Made by a program: the position numbers and the translations under genes. A stretch of 35,431 nt of DNA from Bacillota bacterium (lineage in GTDB: Bacteria; Bacillota; Sulfobacillia; JAJZIM01). The stretch covers positions 1-35,431 of the forward strand of contig JAJZIM010000030.1 in assembly GCA_021810565.1 (NCBI GenBank), written 5' to 3'. The notes beneath the pieces were generated by a model. It searched no databases. It saw only the letters and a program-made list of their open reading frames with translations, and was not told the DNA's origin. Positions 12,928 to 21,569 of this stretch are shown piece by piece (positions within the stretch are counted from its first letter, which is position 1; each line of letters begins with the position of its first letter).

Positions 12928-14510
12928 GGGCTCTGCGGGCCGCCGCCTGCCTGATGCTGCGGCTGGATCTGCTCGGGATTTTCAGGAGCCGGCGCTGGTG
13001 GGTTCCCCTGGTCATCGCGGTTGGGTTGGTGCCCTTGGAGCTTGGTTGGTACGGCTTGCTGCGGGCACTATACGTCCTGTTCGCCGCCCGAAACGACGGT
13101 AGGATGGTGCTGGTGCTGGGGGTGACGGCGGGGATGCTGACGGCGCTGCTCTTCGGAAGCGCGTATCTGCTGTCCGCCATCTTCTACGGTCGGGATCTGG
13201 CTTTCCTCCTGGCCTTGCCCCTGCGCCGCTGGCAGGTGGTGCTGGCCAAGCTCCTGCCGGTGGTGATGAATGAGTATCTGACCTTGCTGTTCGTGGCGGG
13301 TCCGGCCTTTGCGGTCTACGGCGCGGGCGCGGTGGCGGGTCCGGCCTACTGGGCGGCGTTGCCCCTGGTTTTTGTCGCCTTGCCCCTGGTTCCCTTGGCC
13401 GTCGCGACCATGGTCATCCTGGCGCTGGATCGGCTGGCGGGGGTGCACCGGGAGTCGGTGCGCACCCTTTCCGGGCTGGGGGTGGCCACCCTGGTGCTGG
13501 CCATCCAGGCCATGGTGCGCCAGACCCAAGAGCTGCGGCTGGACGCTCCGGCGGTGGCTCCCCTGTTGGCCGGCTACCGGGCCTGGGCGGCGGCCTTGGA
13601 CCGCTGGTTTCCCTTTCCCGGATGGGCCGCCCGGGGGCTGACCGGCCATCCGGGCTACCTGCTGGCCTTCCTGGGAACGAGCGGGATCGCGGCGGTTGCG
13701 GCCGTGGTCTTGGCCGGCCGGTCCCTGGAGACGCTGACGGCGGCGCACCGGAGCCGGACCGTGGGGGGCGATGTATGGCGGGAGAGGGGGCGCCTGCGGG
13801 CCATGGCGTTTCGAGAGGCCGCCATTCACTTGCGCACTCCGGTGTTCCTCACCTCCAGCCTGCTCGGCACCGTCCTGCTGCCGGCGGTGCTGGCCTTCTC
13901 GATCTTGCGGGGGCACCCGGTCGAAGGGGCCGTTCCGCAGCGTCTGCAGATCCTGGCCGGGCTCGGGGCGGTGGGCCTGTCGGTGCTGGCGGCGGCCAGC
14001 GCGGGGCTAGGCGCCACGGCCCTGTCCCGAGAGGGCAGGAGCTTTTGGCTCTCCCGCCTCCTGCCCGTGCCCGCCCGGGAACAGTGCCTGGCCAAGCTGG
14101 GCTACGCCTGGAGTTGGTCTCTGGTGGGGGTGGGCCTGGCGGTGGGAGCGGTGTCGTTGCTGGCCCGCCTGCCATGGGGAGTGGTCCTGCCCTGCGCCGG
14201 GACGGCGGCGCTCGCCGTCCTGGTGGTTGCCCAGATCGGCCTCTTGGTGGACCTGTACCGTCCCCGACTGGATTGGGAGGAGCCGCGTCAGGCGGCCAAG
14301 GGCAATCCCAACGTGCTCCTGGCCATGCTGGCCACGGCGGCGGTGCTGTTTCCGGGAGGGCTGGGCGGTGCCCTGGCCGATCTGGCGGGCCTCGCGCCCT
14401 GGAAGATCTGGATCGGGCTCGGCCTATACATGGGATTGCTTTCGGTCGGCGGCTGGCTCTTGCTGCGCGGCTTGGCCGAGGGAGCGTACCGGCGCATCGA
14501 GCGGTTTTAG
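12924..14510 (+). CDS. Large ABC-2-type exporter permease, multi-pass
   Basis: A 528-residue membrane protein with about twelve hydrophobic segments, arranged as two similar halves. Each half starts with an amphipathic helix (FRSRRWWVPLVIAVGLVP in the first; FREAAIHLRTPVFLTSSLL in the second, about residue 295). The pair of long hydrophobic bundles and a short linker with PRLDWEEPRQAAKGNPNV near residue 455 resembles the putative ABC-2 exporter permeases that pair with CcmA-type ATPases. The ATG overlaps the ATPase stop. Cargo is unknown. No export-substrate gene (small peptide) is visible nearby. Confidence 0.82.
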   Translation: MRALRAAACLMLRLDLLGIFRSRRWWVPLVIAVGLVPLELGWYGLLRALYVLFAARNDGRMVLVLGVTAGMLTALLFGSAYLLSAIFYGRDLAFLLALPLRRWQVVLAKLLPVVMNEYLTLLFVAGPAFAVYGAGAVAGPAYWAALPLVFVALPLVPLAVATMVILALDRLAGVHRESVRTLSGLGVATLVLAIQAMVRQTQELRLDAPAVAPLLAGYRAWAAALDRWFPFPGWAARGLTGHPGYLLAFLGTSGIAAVAAVVLAGRSLETLTAAHRSRTVGGDVWRERGRLRAMAFREAAIHLRTPVFLTSSLLGTVLLPAVLAFSILRGHPVEGAVPQRLQILAGLGAVGLSVLAAASAGLGATALSREGRSFWLSRLLPVPAREQCLAKLGYAWSWSLVGVGLAVGAVSLLARLPWGVVLPCAGTAALAVLVVAQIGLLVDLYRPRLDWEEPRQAAKGNPNVLLAMLATAAVLFPGGLGGALADLAGLAPWKIWIGLGLYMGLLSVGGWLLLRGLAEGAYRRIERF

Positions 14511-14790
14511 GGGTTCGACGAGGCGGCAGGAGGGATCACGACCGGGGATTCTCCGGCTTCCCGGCCGACGGCGATGTGGGCGGTCGGGATGGATCCGCGG
14601 CAGGACGCCGCAGGATTGGCCAGGGGATGGGAGCGGGAGTGGAATGCACGGGAGAAGCAGGACCTGACAGGGGACCTCGGACCGGGGCGGGTTTCCTGGG
14701 GCGGCGTGGGGATGGAAAAAAATTTGTCGGGGAGGAAGGAGAAGCTCCCTTTAAGCGCGAAGGCCTTCCACAAGACAGCCATCAACGGGA
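14511..14790 (+). other. Intergenic stretch of 280 bases, no gene seen
   Basis: No open frame with the window's normal codon bias and no convincing intrinsic terminator. A purine-rich section with an A7 run (14716-14722) stands out from the GC-rich surroundings. TTGTCG (14724-14729) is a poor -35 candidate without a matched -10. It probably holds the promoter and leader of the SLH gene, but I cannot locate them. Confidence 0.5.
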
Positions 14791-17628
14791 GTGGTCGTGG
14801 TGCGCCAAGGGGCAAAGGCGGCGGCTTGGTTGCTGCTTGCCGCCGTCGGCCTGTTTTTCTGGCCGCTGACCAAAGGGGAGGCCCAGGCCTCCTTTCAGGA
14901 CGTGTCCCCCGGCGCCTGGTATGCCGGGGCGGTGCAGTACGTCACGAGCCGCGGGATCATGCATCCGGCGGCTCCCGGGCGGTTCGACCCCGGCGCTCCC
15001 GTCACCCGGGGGGAGCTGGCCGGCATCCTGGACCGTGCCTTGAACCTTGGACAGCAGATCGGCCCGCGCTTCTCCGACGTGACGTCGGCCACTCCCAACT
15101 ATCAGGCCATCGAAACGGTGGCTGGCGACGCCCTTATGCGGGGCACGGGGCCGGACACCTTCGACCCGGGGGGTCTTTTCGACCGGGCCCAGGCGGCGGT
15201 GGTGTTCGCCAAGGCGGCCGGCCTGGAAGCTGCGGCGGCGGATCTCGCCCAAGCCGCCCTGCCTTACGGCGACGCGGCCCGGATCCCCTCCTGGGCGGCG
15301 GGGGCGGTGCAGGTGACGACCAGCCTGGGGCTCTTGCAGGGCTGGGGGGGCGCGTTCCATCCCGACGGGGTGCTCACCAGGGCCGAAGTGGCGGTGCTGG
15401 TCCAAAAACTCGCCGCGCTGACGCCGACCCAGGTTGGGCGCGCGGCCGCCGCGGCGGCCACCCGCGTCACGGCGGGACCTGCCGGAGTTACGGTCAACGC
15501 AGGACAGCCGGTGCGGTTGTGGGCGTTGGTGCAAGACGCCCACGGCTTCGTGCTGCCGGTGCCGGTGAGCTGGGCCGCTCCCGGTGGCCAACTGCAGTCC
15601 AGCTATGATCCTGCCCTCACGGCCACCGTGGCCCACTTCACCCCCGGCGCGGGCGGCAGTTTTCCGGTGACCGTGACGGTGCCGGGAACCCACCTGTCCG
15701 CCACGGTGCAGGTGGCGGTGCATCAGCCTACCTCCCTGGCCTTTGGCGCCTTGCCCGCCGTGCTCCTTGAGGGACACAGCCTGAGGGGACAGGTGCAGGT
15801 GCTGGGGGCGTCGGGACAGCCGGACCCGGCCGACAACGGCCGGTCGGTGGCGCTGTCCCTTCAAGGCCCGGCTGCCCAAACGGCCACGGTGCAGGATCAA
15901 GGCGGCTCGGCCTCCTTTTCCTTCGCGGGGCTCACCACCGGTTCTTACACTCTCACCGCCACCGCGGCTGGCTTGACTGAGGCGTCTTTCAACTTCCGGG
16001 TGGTGGGGCAGCCCTTGGGGACGCTCACCGCCACGGCGCCGCCCCAGCTGAGCGCCGGGGCCACGGGCAGCCTCCGGGTGACGGAGCCGGGCGGGGTCAG
16101 CGTGCCGCTGGTGGTGTACTCGACTGCTTCCGGAGTGGTCCAGGTGGCCGCCGGTACCGCTTCCGGCAGCTGGCAGCTCACCGGCGGGGCCCAGCCGGGG
16201 ACGGCGCAGCTGGTCATCACGGCGGTGGGAGGGGCCTTCGAGCCGGACGATCTCACGGTGACCAACCCGGTGCTGGGCCGCATGTCCTTTCCGGTTCCCA
16301 GCGCGGTGGCGACGGCGGGGAGCACCCAGACGGTGCCGGTGGACTTGAGCGGTTCACCCTCGGGGGTGCCGGTCACCCTGACGGTGACCGCCCCCGGGGG
16401 ATGGCAGCAGCAATTCACCGCCGACACCGTCTCCGGCACGGCGTCCTTCCCGCTGCAGGAGACCCTGGCCGGCAGCTACGGGCTGCAGGCGACGGCTCCC
16501 GGCTACGCTGCACCGTCCGCAGGGGCGTCCCTCACCGTGCAGCCGGGTCCCGCGGTGGGCTTCCAGACGGAGCTGGCGCCCTCCGGGGTGTTGGTGAGCG
16601 GGGAAAAGGCCCAGATCCGGGCGTCCCTGGTGGATCGCTACGGCAACCCGGTGCCGGGTTCCTTCCAGGTCGGCGTGCAGGCGGCCGGCCTGCCGGGCGT
16701 GCTAACCCCTCAAGACGGCAGCTACGGCGGCTTGTCCACCGTGGCCACCTTCACGGCAGGGAGCCCGGGGGAGGGAAGCGTGACCGTGACCGCACCCGGC
16801 TATGCGCCGGTGGTGCTGCGGGTGCGGGCGGTGGCCTCCCCGGCGGCCATCACCGCCGGGAAGGGCATGTGGCTGATGTATGCCGACTGGAAGGGCAACG
16901 CCCCGGGCGAGCTTTTGGCCCAGGCCAAGGCGGACGGGATCCGCTACCTCTACCTGGAGGTGGCCACCTCCCGGGATGGGTTTTATGGGGGACCGGCTCT
17001 GGAGTCCTTCCTGGCCCAGGCCCATGCCCAGGGCATCGCCGTGCTGGCCTGGGTGTATGCGGATCTGACGAACCCTGCCGCCGACACCGCCCTGGCCCGA
17101 CAGGCGGCCTCCTTCACCACTCCCTGGGGCGTGCGCGCGGACGGGGTGGCGGCGGACCTGGAGGGGAACCAGATCACGGCCCAGACGGTGACCCCCTATG
17201 CCCAAGTCCTGGCGGCGTCCTTGGGATCTGAGCGGCCCCTGGTGGCCGTGACCTACCCGCCCCAGATGCGGCCGAATTTCCCCTTCGCCGCCCTGGCCCC
17301 CTACACCCAGGTCTTCGCGCCCATGGACTACTGGCACGCCGTCCAGGCCGGCTACAGCTATCAGCAGGTGTACCAGTACGTGGCGGACAGCGTGAGCCAG
17401 ATCCGCAGCCTGAGCGGCGATCCCACCCTGCCCGTCAGCATCGCGGCCCAGGCTTACGACATGTACGGCAACGGCGCCACCGGCGCCTACAGTCCCACGG
17501 GGCTGGAGGAGCGCGCGGCGGTTCGCGCCGCCCGGGCGGCCGGAGCGGAGGGCATCTCCTTCTACCGCTGGGGCACCGCCTCATCGGCGGAGTGGAGCGT
17601 CATCGCCACGGCGTGGCCGGGCGGGTGA
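14791..17628 (+). CDS. S-layer (SLH) protein with Ig-like repeats and a C-terminal TIM-barrel glycosidase-like domain
   Basis: A 945-residue secreted protein. A signal peptide (RQGAKAAAWLLLAAVGLFFWP...GEAQA, about 1-33) precedes three SLH repeats (about 34-80, 90-140, 150-210). Their recognisable parts are FQDVSPGAWYAGAVQYVTSR, FSDVTSATPNYQAIETVA and IPSWAAGAVQVTTSLGL. Several beta-rich Ig/bacterial-surface-type repeats follow (about 215-680). The last 255 residues, from GKGMWLMYADW through YLYLEVATSRDGFYG, VLAWVYADLT, GVAADLEGN and ISFYRWG, look like a glycosidase-type (beta/alpha)8 barrel. Acidic residues at likely strand ends are consistent with this. SLH repeats attach proteins to pyruvylated cell wall polymer. 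GTG starts at 14791, 14797 and 14800 are all possible; the last two fit a GGGAG site better. Confidence 0.85.
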   Translation: MVVVRQGAKAAAWLLLAAVGLFFWPLTKGEAQASFQDVSPGAWYAGAVQYVTSRGIMHPAAPGRFDPGAPVTRGELAGILDRALNLGQQIGPRFSDVTSATPNYQAIETVAGDALMRGTGPDTFDPGGLFDRAQAAVVFAKAAGLEAAAADLAQAALPYGDAARIPSWAAGAVQVTTSLGLLQGWGGAFHPDGVLTRAEVAVLVQKLAALTPTQVGRAAAAAATRVTAGPAGVTVNAGQPVRLWALVQDAHGFVLPVPVSWAAPGGQLQSSYDPALTATVAHFTPGAGGSFPVTVTVPGTHLSATVQVAVHQPTSLAFGALPAVLLEGHSLRGQVQVLGASGQPDPADNGRSVALSLQGPAAQTATVQDQGGSASFSFAGLTTGSYTLTATAAGLTEASFNFRVVGQPLGTLTATAPPQLSAGATGSLRVTEPGGVSVPLVVYSTASGVVQVAAGTASGSWQLTGGAQPGTAQLVITAVGGAFEPDDLTVTNPVLGRMSFPVPSAVATAGSTQTVPVDLSGSPSGVPVTLTVTAPGGWQQQFTADTVSGTASFPLQETLAGSYGLQATAPGYAAPSAGASLTVQPGPAVGFQTELAPSGVLVSGEKAQIRASLVDRYGNPVPGSFQVGVQAAGLPGVLTPQDGSYGGLSTVATFTAGSPGEGSVTVTAPGYAPVVLRVRAVASPAAITAGKGMWLMYADWKGNAPGELLAQAKADGIRYLYLEVATSRDGFYGGPALESFLAQAHAQGIAVLAWVYADLTNPAADTALARQAASFTTPWGVRADGVAADLEGNQITAQTVTPYAQVLAASLGSERPLVAVTYPPQMRPNFPFAALAPYTQVFAPMDYWHAVQAGYSYQQVYQYVADSVSQIRSLSGDPTLPVSIAAQAYDMYGNGATGAYSPTGLEERAAVRAARAAGAEGISFYRWGTASSAEWSVIATAWPGG

Positions 17629-17629
17629 G

Positions 17630-17658
17630 TTGACCGCCGCCAGGCGAAGGGGTATAAT
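17630..17658 (+). promoter_or_regulatory. Near-consensus promoter of the thi operon
   Basis: TTGACC (17630-17635), exactly 17 bases, then the perfect TATAAT (17653-17658). Transcription should begin near 17665, at the 5' edge of the TPP aptamer. The -35 overlaps the end of the SLH gene region by only two bases. Confidence 0.85.
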
Positions 17659-17661
17659 CGG

Positions 17662-17752
17662 GGCACCGGGGAGCTCCTGCCGAGGGGCTGAGAAAGGGCT
17701 CGCGAGCACCTGACCCGCATACCGGCCGGGTAATGCCGGCCCAGGGAGAAGG
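17662..17752 (+). ncRNA. TPP riboswitch (thi box aptamer)
   Basis: The conserved thi-box core is present in order: GGGGAGC (17669-17675), GGGGCTGAGAAAGG (17685-17698), the ACCTGACCC block (17708-17716), GGTAATGCC (17729-17737) and the closing CAGGGAG (17742-17748). CTGAGA and CCTGA hold the pyrimidine of TPP, and the GGTAAT-type helix binds the pyrophosphate with magnesium. It sits between a strong promoter and the thi genes, so high TPP should switch expression off. A terminator-like hairpin follows directly. Confidence 0.95.
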
Positions 17753-17762
17753 GCGATTGGAG

Positions 17763-17789
17763 AGGCGCGCCTGGCGGTGCCGCCTTTTT
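17763..17789 (+). terminator. Riboswitch-controlled transcription terminator (attenuator)
   Basis: AGGCG (17763-17767) pairs with CGCCT (17781-17785), and the helix is followed by TTTTT (17785-17789). An alternative inner hairpin GGCG/CGCC (17773-17776/17781-17784) shares the right arm. It lies between the aptamer and the ribosome binding site AGGGGAGG at 17796. This position fits transcriptional attenuation of the thi operon by TPP. Confidence 0.6.
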
Positions 17790-17810
17790 CTGTTTAGGGG
17801 AGGTGGTGGG

Positions 17811-18290
17811 GTGGAGCAGCAGCGCCGGATATACCGGATCCTGGATGCCAACCTGAACCGCGCCGCCGAGGGGTTGCGGGTGCTGGAGGAGTTGGGGCGT
17901 TTCCTCCTGGACCGGGGGGAGCTGTCGCTGGCGGCCAAGGAACTGCGCCACGACCTGGCGGCGGCGGCTCAGGTGATCCCGGGCGGACGGCGCCGCTTGG
18001 TGGCGGCCCGGGATGCGGCGGGGGACGTGGGCGCCCCCTACTCACCGTGGGAGGGACGCGCGGGAGTGGCGGACCTGGCGGCGGCCAACGCCCGGCGGGT
18101 GGCCGAGGCCCTGCGGGCCTTGGAGGAGTTCGGCAAGCTGGCATCCCCCGACGCCGCCCCGCATTTCAAGGAGCTGCGATTTCGTGCCTACGGGCTGGAG
18201 CAGCGGCTTTACGAGGCCCTGGATGCGACGGAGGGGAAAGGAGCGACGGTCCATGACCAACGGGGAGATACTGGAGAAGATCCGCGCTGA
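17811..18290 (+). CDS. thiD2: ThiD2-family hydroxymethylpyrimidine phosphate kinase-like protein
   Basis: A 159-residue protein starting at the GTG at 17811, with AGGGGAGG about seven bases upstream. The YRILDANLNRAAEGLRVLEELGRF opening, the LRHDL segment, ARDAAGDVG and NARRVAEALRALEEFGKL are characteristic of the ThiD2 domain. This domain occurs alone or fused to ThiE and has been linked to phosphorylation of HMP-P in place of ThiD. In this operon no classical ThiD is present, and ThiM, ThiE and ThiC are, so a ThiD2 role closes the pathway between HMP-P and thiamine phosphate. The last 38 bases overlap thiM. The assignment is by domain recognition; the activity is not shown by the sequence itself. 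Confidence 0.82.
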   Translation: MEQQRRIYRILDANLNRAAEGLRVLEELGRFLLDRGELSLAAKELRHDLAAAAQVIPGGRRRLVAARDAAGDVGAPYSPWEGRAGVADLAAANARRVAEALRALEEFGKLASPDAAPHFKELRFRAYGLEQRLYEALDATEGKGATVHDQRGDTGEDPR

Positions 18291-19047
18291 CCGGCCGCTG
18301 GTGCACCATATCACCAATCAGGTGACCATCAGCGAGTGCGCCAACGTGACCCTGGCTCTGGGAGCGCTGCCGGTGATGGCCGATGCTCCCGAGGAAGTGG
18401 TGGAGATGGTGGCCCTAGCCTCCGCCCTGGTTCTGAACATCGGTACCTTGTCGCGCAAGCAGGTGGACACTATGCTATTGGCGGGGCGGGAGGCCAATCG
18501 GCGGGGCGTGCCCGTGGTGCTGGATCCCGTGGGAGCGGGGGCGACGGCTCTGCGCACCGAGAGCGCCAAGCTCCTGCTGCGGGAGTTGGAGGTGGCCGTG
18601 GTCAAGGGCAACGCCGGCGAGATGGCCATCCTGGCAGGCGGGACCGGACAGGTGCGGGGTGTGGAGTCCGTCGGAGCCGCGGGGGAGCCGGCGGACATCG
18701 CCCGGGACTTCGCCCGGAACTACGGCACGGTGGCGGTGGTGACGGGACCCGAGGACGCGGTGAGCGACGGGCGGCGCACGGCCCTGGTGGGCAACGGTCA
18801 CCCCCGCATGGGTACGGTGGTGGGCACCGGCTGCATGGCGGCCTCGGTCCTTGGGGCCTTCTGCGCCTGCGATTCCGACCACTGGCGGGCGGCGGTGGCG
18901 GCCATGGCCGCCTTCGGCCTGGCGGGGGAACGGGCGGCCGGAACCCAGGCGGGGCCGGGGGCATACAAGGCGGCTTTCTTCGACGCCGTGCATCTTTTGA
19001 CCCCCGCAGCGGTGGATGCGGAGGGGAGGGTTCGGGAGCTTGCCTGA
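18253..19047 (+). CDS. thiM: Hydroxyethylthiazole kinase
   Basis: A 264-residue enzyme that phosphorylates hydroxyethylthiazole (salvaged thiazole) for coupling by ThiE. The start ATG at 18253 has AAAGGAG nine bases upstream and lies inside the end of thiD2. Diagnostic stretches are PLVHHITNQVTISECANVTLALGA at the N-terminus, PVMADAPEEV, NIGTLS, VPVVLDPVGAGAT, VVKGNAGE and the catalytic GTGCM motif with its Cys near residue 195. Length and order are as in Bacillus ThiM. Because the window has thiM but no thiG, thiS or thiO, thiazole may be taken up or made elsewhere in the genome. Confidence 0.95.
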   Translation: MTNGEILEKIRADRPLVHHITNQVTISECANVTLALGALPVMADAPEEVVEMVALASALVLNIGTLSRKQVDTMLLAGREANRRGVPVVLDPVGAGATALRTESAKLLLRELEVAVVKGNAGEMAILAGGTGQVRGVESVGAAGEPADIARDFARNYGTVAVVTGPEDAVSDGRRTALVGNGHPRMGTVVGTGCMAASVLGAFCACDSDHWRAAVAAMAAFGLAGERAAGTQAGPGAYKAAFFDAVHLLTPAAVDAEGRVRELA

Positions 19048-19717
19048 TCCATGCCTGGACCTGTACGTGATCACCGACCGGCGTTGGGAGGGCGGACGGG
19101 ATCCGGTGGAGGTGGCCCAGGCGGCCATCCGCGGCGGGGCCACGGCCATCCAGCTGCGGTACAAGGAGCTGCCGGTGCGGGAGCTGTTGCGGGTGGGGCG
19201 GCGCCTCAGGGAGGTCACCAGGGAGCACGGGGTGCTTTTCATCGTCAACGATCGCGCCGATCTGGCTTTGGCCCTGGAGGCCGACGGAGTGCATCTGGGC
19301 CAGGACGATCTGCCCCTGCCGGCGGCGCGGCGGGTGGTGGGGCCGCGGCTGCTGATCGGGGTGTCCGTGGCCGATGAAGGGGAGGCCTTGCGGGCCCAGC
19401 GGGAAGGGGCGGACTACTTGGGGGTGGGACCGATCTTCGCCACGGCCACCAAGGCCGACGCGGGAGCCCCCGTGGGACTGGAGCGGCTGCGGCAGCTGCG
19501 GCGGGTGAGCCACCTGCCCCTGGTGGCCATCGGCGGGATCGGACCCAAGAACGCGGCCCAGGTGGTGCAGGCGGGGGCGGACGGCGTGGCGGTGGTGTCG
19601 GCGGTGGTGGGACAGCCGGATGTGGCGGCGGCGGCCGCGATGCTGGCCCGGCAGGTGCGCCACGGCAAGGACATGCGCTGCTACCTGGCCAAGGCGAAGG
19701 GGGTGGCGGAGCGATGA
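19040..19717 (+). CDS. thiE: Thiamine-phosphate synthase
   Basis: A 225-residue TIM-barrel enzyme joining HMP-PP and thiazole phosphate into thiamine phosphate. Visible family sequence: [11 protein letters not shown] at the start, [33 protein letters not shown], the [16 protein letters not shown] phosphate-binding loop and [19 protein letters not shown] chose the TTG at 19040 because GGGGAGG lies nine bases upstream and it starts directly at the family's N-terminus. The ATG at 19016 has no ribosome binding site. The TTG start overlaps the thiM stop by eight bases. Its TGA overlaps the thiC ATG (ATGA). Confidence 0.93.
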   Translation: MPDPCLDLYVITDRRWEGGRDPVEVAQAAIRGGATAIQLRYKELPVRELLRVGRRLREVTREHGVLFIVNDRADLALALEADGVHLGQDDLPLPAARRVVGPRLLIGVSVADEGEALRAQREGADYLGVGPIFATATKADAGAPVGLERLRQLRRVSHLPLVAIGGIGPKNAAQVVQAGADGVAVVSAVVGQPDVAAAAAMLARQVRHGKDMRCYLAKAKGVAER

Positions 19718-21018
19718 CCATCATGGAGCGGGCGGCGGCGGGGGAGATCACCTCCGAGATCCTACGGGCGGCCCGGCGGGAGAGCCTGGACCCGGAGACG
19801 CTGCGCCGCGGCGTGGCGGCGGGGCGGGTGGTGGTTCCCGCCAATCCGGCCCACGGGACATTGGACCCCCTGGCCATCGGGGAGGGAACGGCTACCAAGG
19901 TCAACGCCAATCTGGGCACCTCGGTGGACTTTCCCGCGCCGGAGCGGGAGCTGGAGAAGCTGCGAGTGGCCTTGGAGGCCGGGGCCACGGCGGTGATGGA
20001 TCTGTCCACCGGACGGCGGGAGGATTTTCGCCTCCTGCGCCGGGCCATCCTGGAGCGTTCGCCGGTGCCGGTGGGCACCGTTCCGGTGTACCAGGCCACG
20101 GTGGACGCCCTGGAGGAGCGCGGATCCATGGTGGAGCTCACGGCGGAGGATCTATTCCAGGCCATCGAGGAGCAGGCGGACGACGGCGTGGACTTCATGA
20201 CCGTCCATTGCGGCGTGACCCTGGAGACGGTGGAGCGGCTGCGCCGGGAGGGTCGGGTGGCGGACATCGTCAGCCGCGGCGGGGCCTTTCTGACCGGCTG
20301 GATGCTGCACCACGACCGGGAGAACCCCCTCTATGAGCAGTTCGACCGCCTGCTGGAGATCGCCCGGGCGCACGAGGTCACCTTGAGCCTGGGCGACGGG
20401 CTGCGTCCGGGGTGCCTGGCCGACGCCACCGACCGGGCGCAAGTGCAAGAGCTGTTGATCCTGGGCGAGCTGGTGGACCGGTGTCGACGGGCCGGGGTGC
20501 AGGTGATGGTGGAGGGACCGGGGCACGTGCCCCTGGATCAAGTGGCGGCCAACGTGCAACTGCAAAAATCGGTGTGCCACGGAGCGCCCTTCTATGTGCT
20601 GGGTCCTTTGGTGACCGACGTGGCTCCCGGCTACGACCACATCACCTCCGCCATCGGCGGGGCCTTGGCGGGGGCGGCCGGGGCGGACTTTTTGTGCTAC
20701 GTCACGCCGGCGGAGCACCTGGGTCTGCCCTCCCTGGAGGATGTGCGGGACGGTGTGGTGGCCGCCCGCATCGCCGCCCACGCGGCGGATCTGGCCAAGG
20801 GGCTGCCGGGAGCGCGGGAGTGGGACCTGGCCATGGCTCGGGCGCGCAAGGCATTGGATTGGGAAGGTCAGATCCGGCTGGCCATCGACGGGGAGAAGGC
20901 GCGCCGCTATCGGCGTGAGCGCACCCCGGATGACGAAACCGGGTGCAGCATGTGCGGTCCGTACTGCGCCATGGAGGTGGTGGACCGCTACCTGGGTAAG
21001 CCGGGGGAGCGCTGCTAG
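19714..21018 (+). CDS. thiC: Phosphomethylpyrimidine synthase (HMP-P synthase)
   Basis: A 434-residue radical-SAM enzyme that rearranges aminoimidazole ribotide into HMP-P. It contains [19 protein letters not shown], the DLSTGRRE and [10 protein letters not shown] blocks, and [13 protein letters not shown]. The C-terminal cluster motif CSMCGPYC has ligands C411, C414 and C418; this is the unusual ThiC-type [4Fe-4S] site located at the end of the protein. Start ATG overlaps the thiE stop. Length is at the short end for bacterial ThiC, because there is no N-terminal extension, as is common in Firmicutes. The stop at 21016-21018 overlaps the stop of the convergent minus-strand gene. Confidence 0.97.
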   Translation: MTIMERAAAGEITSEILRAARRESLDPETLRRGVAAGRVVVPANPAHGTLDPLAIGEGTATKVNANLGTSVDFPAPERELEKLRVALEAGATAVMDLSTGRREDFRLLRRAILERSPVPVGTVPVYQATVDALEERGSMVELTAEDLFQAIEEQADDGVDFMTVHCGVTLETVERLRREGRVADIVSRGGAFLTGWMLHHDRENPLYEQFDRLLEIARAHEVTLSLGDGLRPGCLADATDRAQVQELLILGELVDRCRRAGVQVMVEGPGHVPLDQVAANVQLQKSVCHGAPFYVLGPLVTDVAPGYDHITSAIGGALAGAAGADFLCYVTPAEHLGLPSLEDVRDGVVAARIAAHAADLAKGLPGAREWDLAMARARKALDWEGQIRLAIDGEKARRYRRERTPDDETGCSMCGPYCAMEVVDRYLGKPGERC

Positions 21019-21446
21019 GGGGGCGTCAGCCGGCCGTCGACCAGCAGGAAATCCCGCTCCTCCAGGACGTCCACGGCCAAGTCCAGGATGAAAAGCAGCC
21101 GCAGCATACCGCCTTCCAACGATCCATGGGCGGTGCCGACGCCGGCCCGGGCCTCCAAACGGACGCCGGCAGGCAGGGCAGAACACGGCCACAAGATGCT
21201 GAAGGGCCACTGCGCCTCCTGGGCGTGGCGGCGGCCGTCGGCGGCGGGGTAGAGCAGGATGGTCCGAATCAGGCCCTCTCCGGCCACGCCGCGGCTGAAC
21301 CGCACCGGGTTGAAAACGGCCGCCGCGGAGTGCACCGTGGGGGCCGCGATGGCGGTCGCCTGGGGGGTCAGCCGGCGATCCAGGAGCAGCTCCTGCCGCA
21401 GGGACTTAAGGACCACGCTCACCCGCAGGGTGGTTTTGCCTTCCAT
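21015..21446 (-). CDS. SPOCS-like (DUF3794) beta-rich protein, probable spore-related
   Basis: A 143-residue protein read from the ATG at 21446 leftwards, with GGGGAAGAGG just upstream on this strand. Codon use is as expected for this genome (third positions strongly G/C), so this is a real gene rather than a shadow. Its stop overlaps that of thiC (CTAG at 21015-21018). Sequence such as [40 protein letters not shown] and [16 protein letters not shown] resembles the beta-sandwich SPOCS domain of SipL and spore coat proteins. There, a short beta strand, a pFs segment and an LxVxVxE strand recur. Assignment is by visual similarity and moderate at best. With SpoIVF-like genes next door, a spore-formation role is plausible. 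Confidence 0.7.
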   Translation of the reverse strand: MEGKTTLRVSVVLKSLRQELLLDRRLTPQATAIAAPTVHSAAAVFNPVRFSRGVAGEGLIRTILLYPAADGRRHAQEAQWPFSILWPCSALPAGVRLEARAGVGTAHGSLEGGMLRLLFILDLAVDVLEERDFLLVDGRLTPP

Positions 21447-21569
21447 GCCCCTCTTCCCCCGTTAGGGGGTATATGCCCGGGGGAGGGGACAAAGACGGCG
21501 GCGTGTGACCGGGATCACGGCGGGAGCGGCGGCGGCGGTGCTGGAATGGGACGTGGGGGGGTGGTAGGC

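Noticed and set aside
14737-14752. Short hairpin AAGGAG/CTCCCTT before the SLH gene as terminator
   Set aside because: Only four to five pairs with mismatch and three T residues; not convincing.
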